Part shown: positions 36,427 to 48,870 of the stretch, piece by piece
Position numbering within the stretch: the stretch's first letter is position 1
Layout: each line of letters begins with the position of its first letter
Origin: Apophysomyces variabilis
Lineage: Eukaryota; Mucoromycota; Mucoromycetes; Mucorales; Mucoraceae
Assembly (NCBI GenBank): GCA_002749535.1
Contig: MZZL01000409.1
Coordinates: forward strand, 3,364,160 to 3,428,159
Direction of reading: 5' to 3'
Length of the DNA: 64,000 nt
Translations under genes and position numbers: made by a program
The notes under the pieces: model-generated
Database searches by the model: none
The model's input: the letters and a program-made list of their open reading frames with translations, nothing else
Told to the model about the DNA's origin: nothing

Positions 36427-37487
36427 CCAGAACACAACGAGTGCTGAGTTGGCGAATGAAGAAAATGAAAACAATAACATTCCTGTTAAGCGTAGTGGGA
36501 GACGCAAAATCAAGATTGAATACATCGAAGATAAAAACAGACGACATATCACATTCTCGAAACGCAAAGCGGGCATAATGAAAAAGGTTCGCTCATTCTA
36601 CTTGTAAAAGCATGCGTTAACCATTACCTGCTCGTCATCTTGTCATTAGGCCTATGAACTATCTACTCTTACTGGAACTCAAGTACTGCTATTAGTTGTA
36701 TCAGAGACTGGTCTTGTATACACGTTCACAACAGCAAAACTACAGTACGTCCTAAAGTGTTCTTCTCTTTTTGTCCATCCTTTTTGTTTTTACTAAAAAA
36801 AGAAACGTAGGGATTTAGTGACAAAACCGGAAGGGAAAAACCTTATTCAGGCATGTCTTAATACGCCCGATGTTTCCACAGAGGAAGAAGGCTCTTCGGT
36901 AAGGGTTATCGTCGCGGCACCTGTTTTCCGTTTTTCTTCTTAGCCTAGGTATCTAATTAAAAGAACCTTGTCCAGAATCCCATAGACACCGCTAGTGTCA
37001 GTCCACAACGGCCTGGTGTCTCCAAGCTGCAGCCTGAAAGACCATCGGTACGTGTCTTAGGCACTCTTCACACAGGAAAATCTAACGAAGTTTACAGACC
37101 TCGACGGCTTACACCCAACAAGAACAGCAACAACAGCAACAGCAACAATTGCAACAAAAACAACAACAACAACAACAACAGCAACAGCAGCAGCAATTGT
37201 CGCCTCCTGCATTAAGACATCCCGTATCGCCTGCAACCTACTCTCAACCGCCATACACGTCTTCTCCACCTATGCCTATGCCTGGATACGCTGGTTATGG
37301 ATTCCCGCCGGGAACTCCTCATCAACCATCTTACCATGGAGGCCCAATGTATTATTCTGCACCGCCTCAAGCATATACACGGCCCAGTTACTGGCCTGTA
37401 GCCAATAACCATCAGCATGGTAACCACAACAGCCAGCCACATATGGGCCCCATGAAACCAGCGATGGAAGAAGTTAAAAAAGAGTGA
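36427..37487 (+). CDS. MCM1-like: MADS-box transcription factor, SRF/MCM1 type (5' end unresolved)
   Basis: Exons seen: 36427-36586, 36650-36744, 36811-36898, 36976-37047, 37098-37487. All phases agree, but at least one 5' exon with the start codon is missing from this model. The MADS domain (GRRKIKIEYIEDKNRRHITF, SKRKAGIMKKAYELSTLTGT, VLLLVVSETGLVYTFTTAKL) is nearly identical to the SRF/MCM1 consensus. The SAM-like extension LVTKPEGKNLIQACLN is the SRF-type mark, so this is not a MEF2 type. It binds CArG-like DNA as a dimer and recruits cofactors for mating, cell-cycle or adhesion genes. The last exon encodes a polyglutamine run (37125-37200) and a Pro/Tyr/Gly/His-rich tail. The conserved acidic N-terminus ENENNNIPVKRS precedes the domain. 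Confidence 0.9.
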
Positions 37488-37879
37488 ATCTACAAGAATG
37501 ACACCGATCTGTGTGCTATCTTAGCGAAGATGAAATCAGTTGATCAATTAACTTATACAATATATGTTATTCTTGCATTCCCTTTGTTTCATCTGTCCTA
37601 TTAAAATATTGTTATTCTCGGATGGTCAAATGAACGTATTCTGGCTAATATGCGACGAAGATCGCTCTTGAGACGAGAACATGATGAAAACACCCGGACA
37701 TTGACATAAAATCTTCAAATGGAGCCATAAACGCAATTGAATGGTTTAATTTACAATGTCCTCGCCATTTCCTCGTTTGTTTAATCAACTTGCATACAGC
37801 CTTAAGTATCAAATAAAAGACAAATCTAGAAGTACATTCGATTGATCGCTTTCCACAAATCGACTTGATGATTTTCATT

Positions 37880-40800
37880 TTATATCCTTTGCACGCGTGA
37901 GTCAATTTCATCCCCCAACCGGCCCACTGATGTATTCCAACTTGCCACCATTTTCTTCAGATTATCAGCCAAAACATTTTGATTGTCCTAAATCTTGGTA
38001 TGAGCCATGATAGCAACAAGAACTAATGTACCTTTGATTTGAAATGTTCCAAAACTGCGGTTGAGCCGACCACTTGCTTGAGTAGTTTCTTTTGAAGCTG
38101 TGGTTTAAACGTATTCTTGCCTTCATCAACAGTTGCTTTGACGCTCAGCAGCGATTTTTTGCTTGCTGCTTGTAGCTTAATCAAGCTCTCTATCTACAAA
38201 CTGTGTTAATAATGGGCTCATTCTTCATCATATCGCTATACTTACCAACGGGTCGCTGCCCGAGTTTTCGGTAGCTTTACGTTTTGCTTCTTTACTTGTC
38301 AAACCAAGTGATCGGTTCATCAATTCTATCAGAACATTTCCATAATTAAACGCCTACGACGAACCCGTCAGGTCAAATTAAGGAGCAGATTAAGACTAGT
38401 TACCTCCAGCATAATAGACACTTCATGGAATGCAAGCCAGGACACCTCATCTTCACGGAAAGGTTGCGACTGGATACCTAGCGTGCCATTAAGTAAGATT
38501 GGAGTAAAAAGAGAAAAAAGAAAAGAAATGCTTACTTGTTTGATCCAGTGTTTCGGTGGCGATATTTAACAATTTGATAATCTTTTCAGAATCTATGACC
38601 CTTCATTAACCTCTCCATTAATAAGAGATATTGTTACATACCAGTGGATCTGGTATCCTGTCCTTTGATAAGCGTCAACGCCGAGGCCAATGCAGAAATA
38701 TAACGTGCTAGCCACAATTCCTGCGGCGTTATCTGGACACAGGTCAACATAAAGTGTACCGATCGACTTGCCAATTACCTTTCGTGCAATATCATCCCGC
38801 TCAACTAATTGAGCAAGCTTATCCACCATGCTGCTTAGATTACTGTTCTCCTTGTTGCTACAAGCAGTTGCTAAGATGTGAAATATGAGGTTGAATATCT
38901 GAACCCATGTTTTCTAATACAAGGTTGAGCAAACTTTCCAGATATTTCATTTCTTACGTTAGTGCTGATTGCTGGCTTAATGCATTCTTGAGCTGTCGAT
39001 CTATCCTCCGAATTGCAGTTCATCATCACCTTGAAGTCACGGTTGTCTGACCGAGATGCAACAAACTCATCTAAAATCAAGTTAAGAAAAAAAATAAGTG
39101 CATTTTAGATCGTACCATCAAAGACGAGTTCTGACACATCTAAATCATGGAAATACTGTACGGCATACTTGGTTTGGAAGGACGAGTTGATCGCACCAAT
39201 ACGCATCAACTCTACTTTGGTAACTGCATGCTGTAAAGACTTATCCAGACGAGACCGGAACTCAATGAACTCTTGAATCTTGTTCATTCGTATTAGCCAC
39301 TTCTACGATTAACTTAACAAGCCCCTTACCTTCGAATAAGTACCGAACTGGTAGGCTTTCACAAGCATCTCTGGTGTCTACTGAATGTAAGATTCCTGCT
39401 ATTCTATTCTCTTCTTTCGTATGAAGTAATCACCTCCGTTTCGTTACTGTGATAGATCATCAACGACTCAAAGAGTGTCTGTTCCAACGCATCAAAGCAA
39501 GCCAGTGAGAAATATCGATCAGTGAAGTAATGGCTGTCAAATCAATGAATAACGGAAATACTAGATGGTCGTTACTTACATCATAGTATCGAACTGGATC
39601 TGCTTAATATCCATCGTTTGATAGATTTGAAGCGGTCGAGCATGGATACCTGCTTTTGGATGAGTGATCGTTTACCATTGAATGAGTACATACCAAGAGC
39701 ATGATACAGTCGCACTAGGATGAGCTTAATTTGGAAATTGTAGGTACTCTTGGTAAGCGCAATCTCCAGCAACACGATGGCTTGAATTAAAAGCGGCATT
39801 TGCTTATGCTCTTTATAGCAGTCGAATAGGATTTGGGCACTTAAGATCACAAAATCATCACCATATTGCCATTCCGTCTTTTCAAGACCTTCACCTAAAG
39901 GCAACGCATTTTGATAATATGTCCACAGTTCATTGACTAGGGAAATTGCTTCTTCCAGCTTCAATCCAGTTTGAAGATCCAGGAAACGATGGATCTTGTA
40001 CACATTAACTCGTTTATAGACGTTTTTAATTTCGCCAGACTAATTAAAGAGTTACTTTTACTATGCCTTATCATGGCTCTTGTTTACCTTATCTTTCGCT
40101 TCCACAATACTTTTATGCAATGTGTCTACTAGTTCTGCCGCCTTTACAGAATTAGCTCTCAAAAATTTGGTGTAGGTTTGCAGATCTTCGAAACAACAAC
40201 TCTTGGACCCAAATCTCTCAAAGTAGGAGACAATCAATTGGATAGTGTGATTATCATTATCTGTTAAAATGATCAACATCATCAGGATGGCTTTTGGTCA
40301 CCGTTGCTTACCTTGCTTTCCTACTTTACGCAACCTATGATCAAGTTCCAATTCTGCAAGGAATGGACCACGCTTGAGGACCGACGATTTCAGTGTGGAT
40401 TCTTTGAGCTCAGCGACTAATTGATAAGGAGCTTCGCATGATTCCGGCGCCGACTCCAACGAAGGCTCCAAGGCGTCAAAATAAGCGAGCCAACTGAACC
40501 AGTCGTCTGAATTCTCCTTTCTCAACGCATGTTGACTGGAGGAAAGCACATCGTTCCATTTTTGGTTAAGGAGAAGTAATTCGGATCTGATTTGACGGAC
40601 TTCAGGGTCCTTTAGTGACTTTTGGCCTAGTGGAGTATCAAGCAAAGCCAAGGCTTCTGCATGCTTTTTCTGGTCCAAAAGTATCAAAAGGTACAATCGC
40701 ATGTGTTCAACATCCTCCAGTCTTCCCTCTTCATGTGCCTTTTGCATCATACGTTCTGCTAACGTGTACGATAGAGCCGATCCATCCTGTCCCTAAGACA

Positions 40801-41474
40801 TCACATTTAGCGGGGTGAAGGATGTAGCTTCATGGCAGATTTACCTGGAGGACTAAAGACATAACGGTCCAAAACAGATACTTGTTGCTCTTAAACGTAC
40901 GATGCAACTTCAATGCTGCTTGCTGCTGTCCCTTATAGTCGCTATTACGCACCATGGCCATAAACCAGTTCTTTGCAAACTCTTCGTTCTTTGGTTGTAA
41001 ATTGGAAACTTTCTCGTATAGTTCCACCATGGCCTTGTCTAAGAAAGCAGTTACCTTAGCTTTCTTGCAGATCCATAATGAGCAAAAGAAATTTACTTAA
41101 ACCAAGCTCTTTGTAAGCCAAGGAAACGGCTTGGAGTGTCGCTTCATCAGTCGGCACCGCACTGCTGACTTGTTCACACAATTTCGAAGCTTCGTCCTCT
41201 TTTCCTGTTCTTACTAGTACCACAGCTTTCAAGGCCTGAACGGCAATGATAAGGACCCATTTCAAATTGTCTTCGTCTTGTTCTTCTCACCTTGAGCAAA
41301 GGCCAGTCGGGTGTCTTTTTCAGCATTTTGTTAGCAAGCTGCAATGCCTGCTTATTCTGGCCATTGTCGATAGCCTCTGCCAAAAATAACGGGAATTAGC
41401 ATATATCCGAGAATACATTCGGCTTATATACCGTAAAGAGGTCGCAATTTCTTCTCTGTCAAATCAAGAACCAT
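37880..41474 (-). CDS. MDM20/NAA25-like: NatB N-terminal acetyltransferase auxiliary subunit (NAA25/MDM20)
   Basis: Minus-strand gene with over a dozen exons; ATG 41472-41474, stop 37880-37882. The start MVLDLTEKKLRPLYEAIDNG is formed across intron 1 (donor GTATAT, acceptor TTGGCAG) and matches the NAA25 start RRLRPIYDAID. TPR-like helices follow: ALQLANKMLKKTPDWPLLK, KAVVLVRTGKEDEASKLCEQ, PTDEATLQAVSLAYKELGL, KNEEFAKNWFMAMVRNSDY, YLFWTVMSLVLQ and LAERMMQKAHEEGRLEDVEH, all in the family order. The long C-terminal arch ends RVQRI. It anchors Naa20 to ribosomes; NatB acetylates Met-Asp/Glu/Asn/Gln N-termini, including actin and tropomyosin. Exon junctions in the C-terminal third were read only roughly. 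Confidence 0.87.
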
Positions 41475-41684
41475 ACACGTCTTTTCCAGTTACAGACCTA
41501 CGCGTTTTCCGCTCCACCCACAAAAAAGTCATGGGCAGTCCCCGAAACGTGGTGAAAAAATTCCCTTGCTTGAACAGGAAAAAGATACAATGAACAAGCT
41601 TTTTTGTGCTACCTATCGTTCAGCTACCAGTCAATCATGCCGCTACTCCCAGCCACCTGTAAAGAAAAGATTTATCAGACTAAC

Positions 41685-41718
41685 TATAGCATAGCATAGC
41701 ATAGCATAGCATAGCATA
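41685..41718. repeat. Pentanucleotide microsatellite (ATAGC)n
   Basis: About six to seven tandem copies of ATAGC in the region upstream of the NAA25 start. Confidence 0.9.
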
Positions 41719-42119
41719 ACGACGGAAGGGAAGATGGACTTGGTGCAACATGGCCCATTCGCCAACAATGTTGCGTCTCTGCTGTCATGGGATCTTATAT
41801 CAATGCAAAAAGGTAGTCAAATAGTTAAGACTTTCTAGCAACACAACTTTTCTTCAGAGCGACATCCGATAGTGAATAGGAACTCATATTACATGCATTC
41901 GGCAGAATGTCGATTGCAAACTTATAAGGAACGTTCACGACCTTCAAAGCTATTTGGGCATTGCATGCTGTTGAGAACGTTTCAACGCTCCATTTGGATC
42001 AGTATACACAAGCTTCCGAGACAAATGGTTTTATTCTTATAGTAAAAGGCACAACGCAAAGATTCATGCTATTAATGAAATGTGCAATGCATGCGGAAAG
42101 AGACAGAAAGGAAACATTG

Positions 42120-42900
42120 CAATTGAACTATTAAAGCTCGTCTTTTTTTTCCTGAAAAGATTGGAAGATTACAATAACAACAAAAGTGTATCTTGGACGG
42201 TATAAGTGGTGAGAAAACTAGACTAGAGTATGGCCCCTTTATGTGGGTTGATAGCAACTTCTTGTAGTCCTTGATAACATTGGTGCGTTGCAAGACTTTC
42301 CTCCTCAGTAAACTGGTTAATATTGAGGCAAAGGGGTTATGATCACCAAGCCAGGATTGAATTGTCGCTTCATGAGCGGATGAGGAGTAAAACCTGAAGA
42401 TCAATCCCTTGCAGAAAAAACGATGGAAACTCCATAAGAATAATGTTTGCAATTTACCCCTGTTTTGTCTGAATCTATCCTAATTCGGGCGATCTCTTAC
42501 TAGCCTCAATAGCATCTTTAACAATATCAACATTAGGCTTAACCAGTGAATACCTGTATAGATGGAACGCTCCTTCGCTGTTTTGCTGCTATATTGCCGC
42601 AACAAATTGCATGTTGTTCAACTATTGCCGCCAATCTCAGTTTTCAAATACAACAAGTTGGAAGGTGCGACTTGATTTTCCAGCGGACTGAAAAGTTCAT
42701 CCAAGTAGCATGAATTATACATCATGTTAGTAAATGGACGGATATGACTAATGTTCTTTTACTTGTCCTCGAATGTCTATCGTACCGGCGACATTTCTTG
42801 TTAACTTATCGAATATTATTGAGGGAACTTACTCCTGCAATCAAGGTATTCGCACGGAGATCTTGTGGTAAAAACATAGAAAAAGCATATCAATCATCCA
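42120..42900 (-). pseudogene. Possible relic or unrecognised multi-exon gene
   Basis: On the minus strand several protein-like blocks lie between splice-like sites: DLRANTLIAG with a GTAAGT donor (about 42832-42866), NVAGTIDIRGQ with a GTAAAA donor (about 42760-42795), DELFSPLENQVAPSNLLYLK (about 42630-42715), and HLYRYSLVKPNVDIVKDAIE leading to a stop at 42475. Further blocks, such as FTEEESLATHQCYQGLQEVA, occur down to about 42230. The joints between some blocks do not keep frame by my reading, and one intron would be only 34 nt. This looks like a decayed gene or one whose exons I have misplaced. No family was recognised. Confidence 0.3.
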
Positions 42901-43648
42901 CTATATAAAATCAATTGTAATGTATACCGCAGATTGTCTATGGACAAAGAAGCCAGCGAATAAAAAAGAAATCGCCTCTTCCATCTAAACAATCCGGATC
43001 ACTGAAGCCAATTAACAGCAGTCATTGATAGTAAACAGATGGATGTCTAATCAGTGACAACACTGTACAGATAAGACAAAGAATAAGGTTTCCTCATGAA
43101 TCATAGATTCATGATTCAAGTGATAGAAAAGGACAACGTTACCCTTCATATTTATATATGGTGTATGATAAGAAGACTGAATTTTCGAATTTGTAACTAA
43201 AGAGGACATTTCTCTAAATCATTACGCATCTTAAGCTCAATGTATAGGTCACTATCTGATCGAAGCAAAATACATGTTCAGCAGCAGTTAATATCATGAA
43301 AAAAATAGCAAAGAGATGTCTTTTGAATAAATAGTAAAGCTGTTAGCTTTTTTCATCGTACAACAAGGTACAAAAATATCTCTCTGTGCAAAAAAAGTGG
43401 TATGGATATCTAAAATACTTGTCTACATTTCCTAAGAATACTTAAATAAAAGAGAGTATCGCATGCAGGGAAAAACAAGTTAATGACGTTAAGATGTCAA
43501 GGATATTTTTGTCAACTTCTAAGATAAATTATTACGTGCTGTACCATGACTCCGTATCAGAGTCTCCGGATATGGAAGGTGTCGCAGATGTTGTAGCCGT
43601 AACTGTGAGTGCCTCATCGTAAATTCCCTGCGCAAATCCATCAAAGCA

Positions 43649-45882
43649 TTACATCAGAACTTCCCTTTTTTCTTGCATATCAGCAGGCTTTACCATGTTT
43701 TCAAACGCAGCACACTCCGTATCAAGTTCTTTCCGAGCTTGTTCCCGAAGCATGCCCCAAATGATCTTCTGCTCATCTTGAAGCTTCTGCTCTCTGTGGA
43801 GATTCGTTAATAGAGCATCCCATGCGGATTGGAGTGACTTACTGGTAAGCGGCTTGATCAATACTGTTTGCGCATTTGTCAAAGAGTTTTGGATTCATGC
43901 TTCTGCACGTTCGTAAAGCATTGTTTACCAGCCCATGGATATCGCTAAACCCAATGGTAAGAGATATCAAGCAGTACATTCCGGTACCTGTTCCAGTGAA
44001 GTCTTGAATGTTTATACAAAGATGGGTATAGGATAGGCATGATGACTTCAATTTGTTCGTTCATAAGATTCACAACATAATCATTATTCCAGTAAGACAA
44101 AGCCCGCTCTGCCACCTAGCGTTGGTCATCATCGTCGCCGCTCGTATCGCTTTCTCTTTAAATATGTACCTGGAAATGGGGACTTGATAAACATTGTGCC
44201 AATTTTTTGTGAAAGGGCACAACAATCTTTTTATATTCAGTGGCAGGGATGACATCTAGAATTTCCTCAATTTCGTCCAGAAAAAGAACTTCCTTTGCGC
44301 TGTTTACTTTTGGCCAATATCGCAATAATGCACTGATCGTCTTTTTCCCGAAGGATCAGTATTTTGTTTTCAAGAACATGCATATACACTTACTGGAACT
44401 GTCAAGGAGGGATCCTTCTCCAAAAATTGGACAATACAGTAAGAGAGTTGCGGATGATAAAATAGCAATGATGATGGTTTATGCAAAGGAAGCAATACCC
44501 TCTTCAGAAAAGCTTTGTGTTCTTCTTTCAAAGGAAGGATAAAACCGTTGATGATACTTACGATGTGTTCAGTTGCAGATAGGATTCGTAATCGTTTCTT
44601 TACCTTCCCAGTATCTCCAGTAATTCTGCCATACCGTTGAATTCCTCCTTCTCATAAATAAAGTATAAAAAGATATTATTAATTGAGCTGCGAATGAAGG
44701 GCCTGTAGCTTGGAATTTTGCCATAAAGTCTGTGTAGAATGGTTTTTAGCATATCACGTTCCCGAGGATCTTCGCTATTGAATAATTCAAGAAGCTGTAA
44801 AGAAAGTTATTTCTGATCTGGGGCATTCAAGATCTCTTTTCTTACTCACTTGAAGGAGAAATTTATGGTCAATACAATTACGGGCTGCGCGGATATCAAA
44901 GTTTGGCGAATCCACAAATCTTAAGAAGAATTCATACACCAGCTGTAGATGAGGCCAAGCGACTTCGAAGACAGGGTCTTCTTCTTCATCCGGACTTGGA
45001 TCATCATACATTAACTTCAGTGGCGGCGCTATAGGACGAAATACGTTTGTGGAGAACTAATACAGAGATAAGGTGTATATAGTCCAGAGGTTAAATGTTT
45101 CTTCTTACCATTCGAATAATATAAGGGTACAAATCATTTGTGATACCAGTACGATTGGTTCCCTGGTAATCAAGTAATTCCTGCAATGTCTGACGTTTCA
45201 CTTCCTTGTTTTTTAGATCCGTACTTGAGTCTCCAAAATCGAACAGAATTTCGCATAATTTCAGTTTCTTTATAAATAATTCTTTTTGTTGTGAAACAGG
45301 GACATCTATTGACAATAAGAGCATGATTCAAAATAGTTGGCCTGATATTTGATCTGGTTTTTCTTACCATCGAAAAGTGGGTATATTTCTAGATCAATAG
45401 ATCGTTCAAAGACACCGGAAGAGCGCTGACAGCGAGGTGGTTTATTGACCACGATCGTGTCCTTGGGAGTTGTGTGTAAGCTTGTACCTGATTTACTCGA
45501 GGGAGGTGGTGCAATAGGCTATGCATTGCATTATAAGCTACACGAGTGCAATAATAACAATCCACTCACAGTAGATAATCTAGCAACCGGGCTGGTTGGG
45601 TTTTCTGGAGTAGTTGGTGAAGGTGATTTGGGGGATTGAGGCGATTGAGGCGATTGGGGAGAAGTGGGCGAATGCTCGGCTTTTGATGACGGGCTGCCAA
45701 AGCGTGCGGACAGTGGACGAGGTTTGGCTCGTTGGCGTGGTTTATTGGATGAATCCTTTTGCTGCCAAGACTTGCGCCTGGACAGCTAAATAGTCTTCAT
45801 GTGTTAGGGAGAAGCGCAATTGCTTTGCACAGGCTTTGTAAAAGAGAAAGATGCATACCACGCCTTTCAATCCTTTCATCAT
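43649..45882 (-). CDS. RTS1-like: PP2A regulatory subunit B' (B56 family)
   Basis: Minus-strand multi-exon gene; first ATG 45880-45882, stop 43649-43651. The short first exon (MMKGLKGV) is followed by a basic, Pro-rich N-terminus with four SPQ/SPK repeats ([20 protein letters not shown]). The B56 HEAT core contains [40 protein letters not shown], the signature [84 protein letters not shown] and RALSYWNND. The tail [20 protein letters not shown] closes it. B56 subunits target PP2A to LxxIxE proteins and to centromeres via shugoshin, and in yeast act in stress and cell-cycle control. The SP repeats are candidate proline-directed kinase sites. Confidence 0.9.
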
Positions 45883-48870
45883 GTTGAGTGTGGACAAAGA
45901 TCTGAAATGCTTTGAAAGTCACCCGAAAAACTTTGAATGTTTAACACGAGGCTGTGTCAGCACCTGACTGATTTTTCTTCCCACTTTATCTTGTTAATAC
46001 ATAGTGATTGCTGGTTTCATTTTACGTATTAAAACGAAGAAAAGACCCTTGTTCAGTTACCTATTCGTGGGCTTCTCAGTATCACTACGAATAATAAAAG
46101 AATTTGCTCTCGTAAATGGTATAAATTCATATATACTTCTTAGTTGTAAACACACAGTTCAAATTCTTTAATAAGGAATACTATGAATATACGCAGACTT
46201 GTCTTCTAGCTGCAATGCGGCCAAGAAACATTATGGGTATTACTGATACGGTATCAATCACCGGATTAGTATGAGAACTTGCAAAATGTTGGCTTGAGAC
46301 TTAAAATGCTGCAGGAGAATCAAGATGCTAACGTTCTTGATCTATGAAATCCATGTCATGGTTGCCATGTAAAGACAAGTCTAGTATCTCCAAGATATCT
46401 AACTTGCTGCTCCGTATAAACCGAATTTATAATCCTATTCAGAGCAGTGGATAGAGTAAAACGCAGAGATTTTTTCTTTGTTTGCCAGGAATAGGTTATG
46501 AAAAAGATGGTCTGCTTTTTCTCTAAATCCGGGCCTTTGCATAAGGTTTGGTAGCACACTACGATTCTGATTTTTGTGTCAACAAGCCCAATGAAACGGT
46601 ATCAAGGAATAAAAAACTAAGAAACAATTTATTACCAAAAAAGCGCACACAAAATGCTGGTTTCCGATGTTGCCAGGAATGGCCTAGCATTGCAACAAAA
46701 GTTGTGGTACATATTAAAAAGTCATCAGCATTTTCATCCTGATAATTCTATCTAGGGCTTGAAGTTGGGCCCGGACACCCGGTGCCCAGCCCACTGTAAC
46801 CTAATGCACTGAGCTTCGAGTTGAAGTCAGGTCCAGGAACCCAGCCAGGTTAGATCCACTATTTCAAGCACTAGCCGCTGAATTCGAACCCGGTTTGGGA
46901 AACACTACCGCAGTGGTCAATACCAAACATATCTGATCTGAGACGTATTGACAACAGTGCTACGGCGTTGGGAAATATGCTTGTGGACATAGACGAGTAG
47001 CCATCCTTTTTGTCTTGTACTTAAAGTCTCATGGATTGGGTATCTCCGTGCAAAATTTGCCCTTCAGCCCATTTTTGAAGCAAGTCGTCTTTCGTTGCCT
47101 ACTGTATGGTCGTCTAACACTATGGGAAATGGTTGCTGATGTACTATTTTTCACCAAGCAAAAGTTATCACATCGAAAACTAGAAGTAGCTTATATCAAC
47201 TGACGGAAACCACCAGAACCGGTATTTCTCATAGTCCCTGTGTCAAATACACTCAAAGTGTTAATTAGTCACAATTTGGCTAAATGGAATAATGACTTAT
47301 TTCTAATTCATGATCTGTTTTTCCTGATTACGCCCTTTTCTTTGCAGACTGGATGCAAGGCTGGTTTTTCTTGTGCATATCTCATGCTTGTTCATACATG
47401 TTCAAACTGCTCCATGTTCAAGCGCAATATGTGATAAGCATAAAGAGGTTGGTTTCGTGGAAGTGTACGTATAGCATTCCGATTTTTATTTTGCTTGTAA
47501 GTGGAACAGCATCAAGGCATTGGATTCATGTCTTGCTCAAGATACTTTAGTTTGATGCGTATTCATATGAAATTTGAAGCAAAAATCTTTCAAAGAATGA
47601 ATGTTATAGGACGCAAAAGACCTAATGTCCACACTTAATGACCAATATGTCGCTGCTATATCACATCACGCTATTAGAAAAGTTTGTTTTATACGATAGG
47701 TTGTTTTTCATCTTCATCATAAACAAAAGGCTGCCGTTAACCGTTTCAAACCGCTTGTATTTGATACATCGGAGTTGTCAGATCAGATTGACGACATTCT
47801 ACCACAAGACAACTTACCCTTTTTCTTTTATACCACGTAGACAAGGAAAACCATGGCAGTTTCTCGTTCCCGCCTATCGGCTGATCAAAAAACCAAATAG
47901 GACAGGTGTTAGCTCGCTATTTACCGTAACATGTCTCTTGCCGTTTACACTCACTACGATGTAACATTCACTACCCACAAAATATATGCAGTAAGACGAT
48001 TATTTAATGGCATACCTGGCTGCTACTGTCATTATATATTAAACTGGGCAATGAATCTTAGTGAATCGGCCAGTATGGTGCAGTGTTGCGATACAGTGTT
48101 GTTGCAAATTTGTCCTCTTATTTTGTGGTTTGCTTTGTAAAAGTGATATGCACCAATACAGTAAGCTTGCCCAACTTAATACCTGACGTATATGTCATTA
48201 AGCTGAGATCTAATTATTGAACCCAAAATATCGTTATTAATGGGCAGTTAGCATAATACGATTGCAAAGCCATAAAGCGAAAGGAATAATCCTAAAAAGA
48301 GACATGTATGCCATTATAAAGTAAAGGTATGAATCTAGACAAAAGGTCGAATAAAAATAAACAATTTAGTAGGATTATAAGTGGATTGATTACAATTTAC
48401 GTTTGATTTGCTTGGTCTGTTTTGGGAAGTAACTGCTTCAGTAGCGAAACGGAATGCCATGGTGCGACGTTGTCTGAGTTACCATAAAAAGCAGCACAGG
48501 ATGTGTAACGACGAGAATTTTCTGGACACCAGAGAGAAGGGGAACAATGACGAATGTGATGCTGTAAGGCATGGTCGCGTCAGTTTTTCCAATCTGCCGA
48601 AGGGTGGGCGTGAGCGAAAACGCGAAGAGGAAAGGCAGCACATGTGTGTGGTGCAAATGTTTTCCAAGGCAAAGTGTCACACTCAATGCCATCTAGTCTC
48701 AGGCTTGTCCAACCTGCTTGAGGACGCTGGAGGAATGGTAAGCTTCCTTTTTGGGGCGGCAATTCGTAAAATAGATTCTCGCTGGGTCCCCTTACCGTTT
48801 GGGTTCTCCCTTTTGTTTGACGACTCTACATTTGCCATCTGCATTCCACCCTTCTTCATTCCCTGTCAAC
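45883..48870. other. Stretch without a supportable gene
   Basis: About 3 kb, AT-rich, with only short unconvincing frames. A region near 46760-46900 is richer in GC, with several CC/GG-rich short repeats (for example CCCGGACACCCGGTGCCC). The last 450 bp before 48871 are open in one frame and could be leader or extra N-terminal coding sequence of the RapGAP gene. Confidence 0.35.

Noticed and set aside
44240..44542. Plus-strand open frame of 100 codons
   Set aside because: It is the antisense shadow of B56 exons that carry clear family motifs on the other strand.
46760..46900. Possible tRNA-derived or SINE-like sequence (a GGGTTCGAATTC-like B-box on the minus strand)
   Set aside because: No cloverleaf, A-box spacing or T-run terminator could be built.
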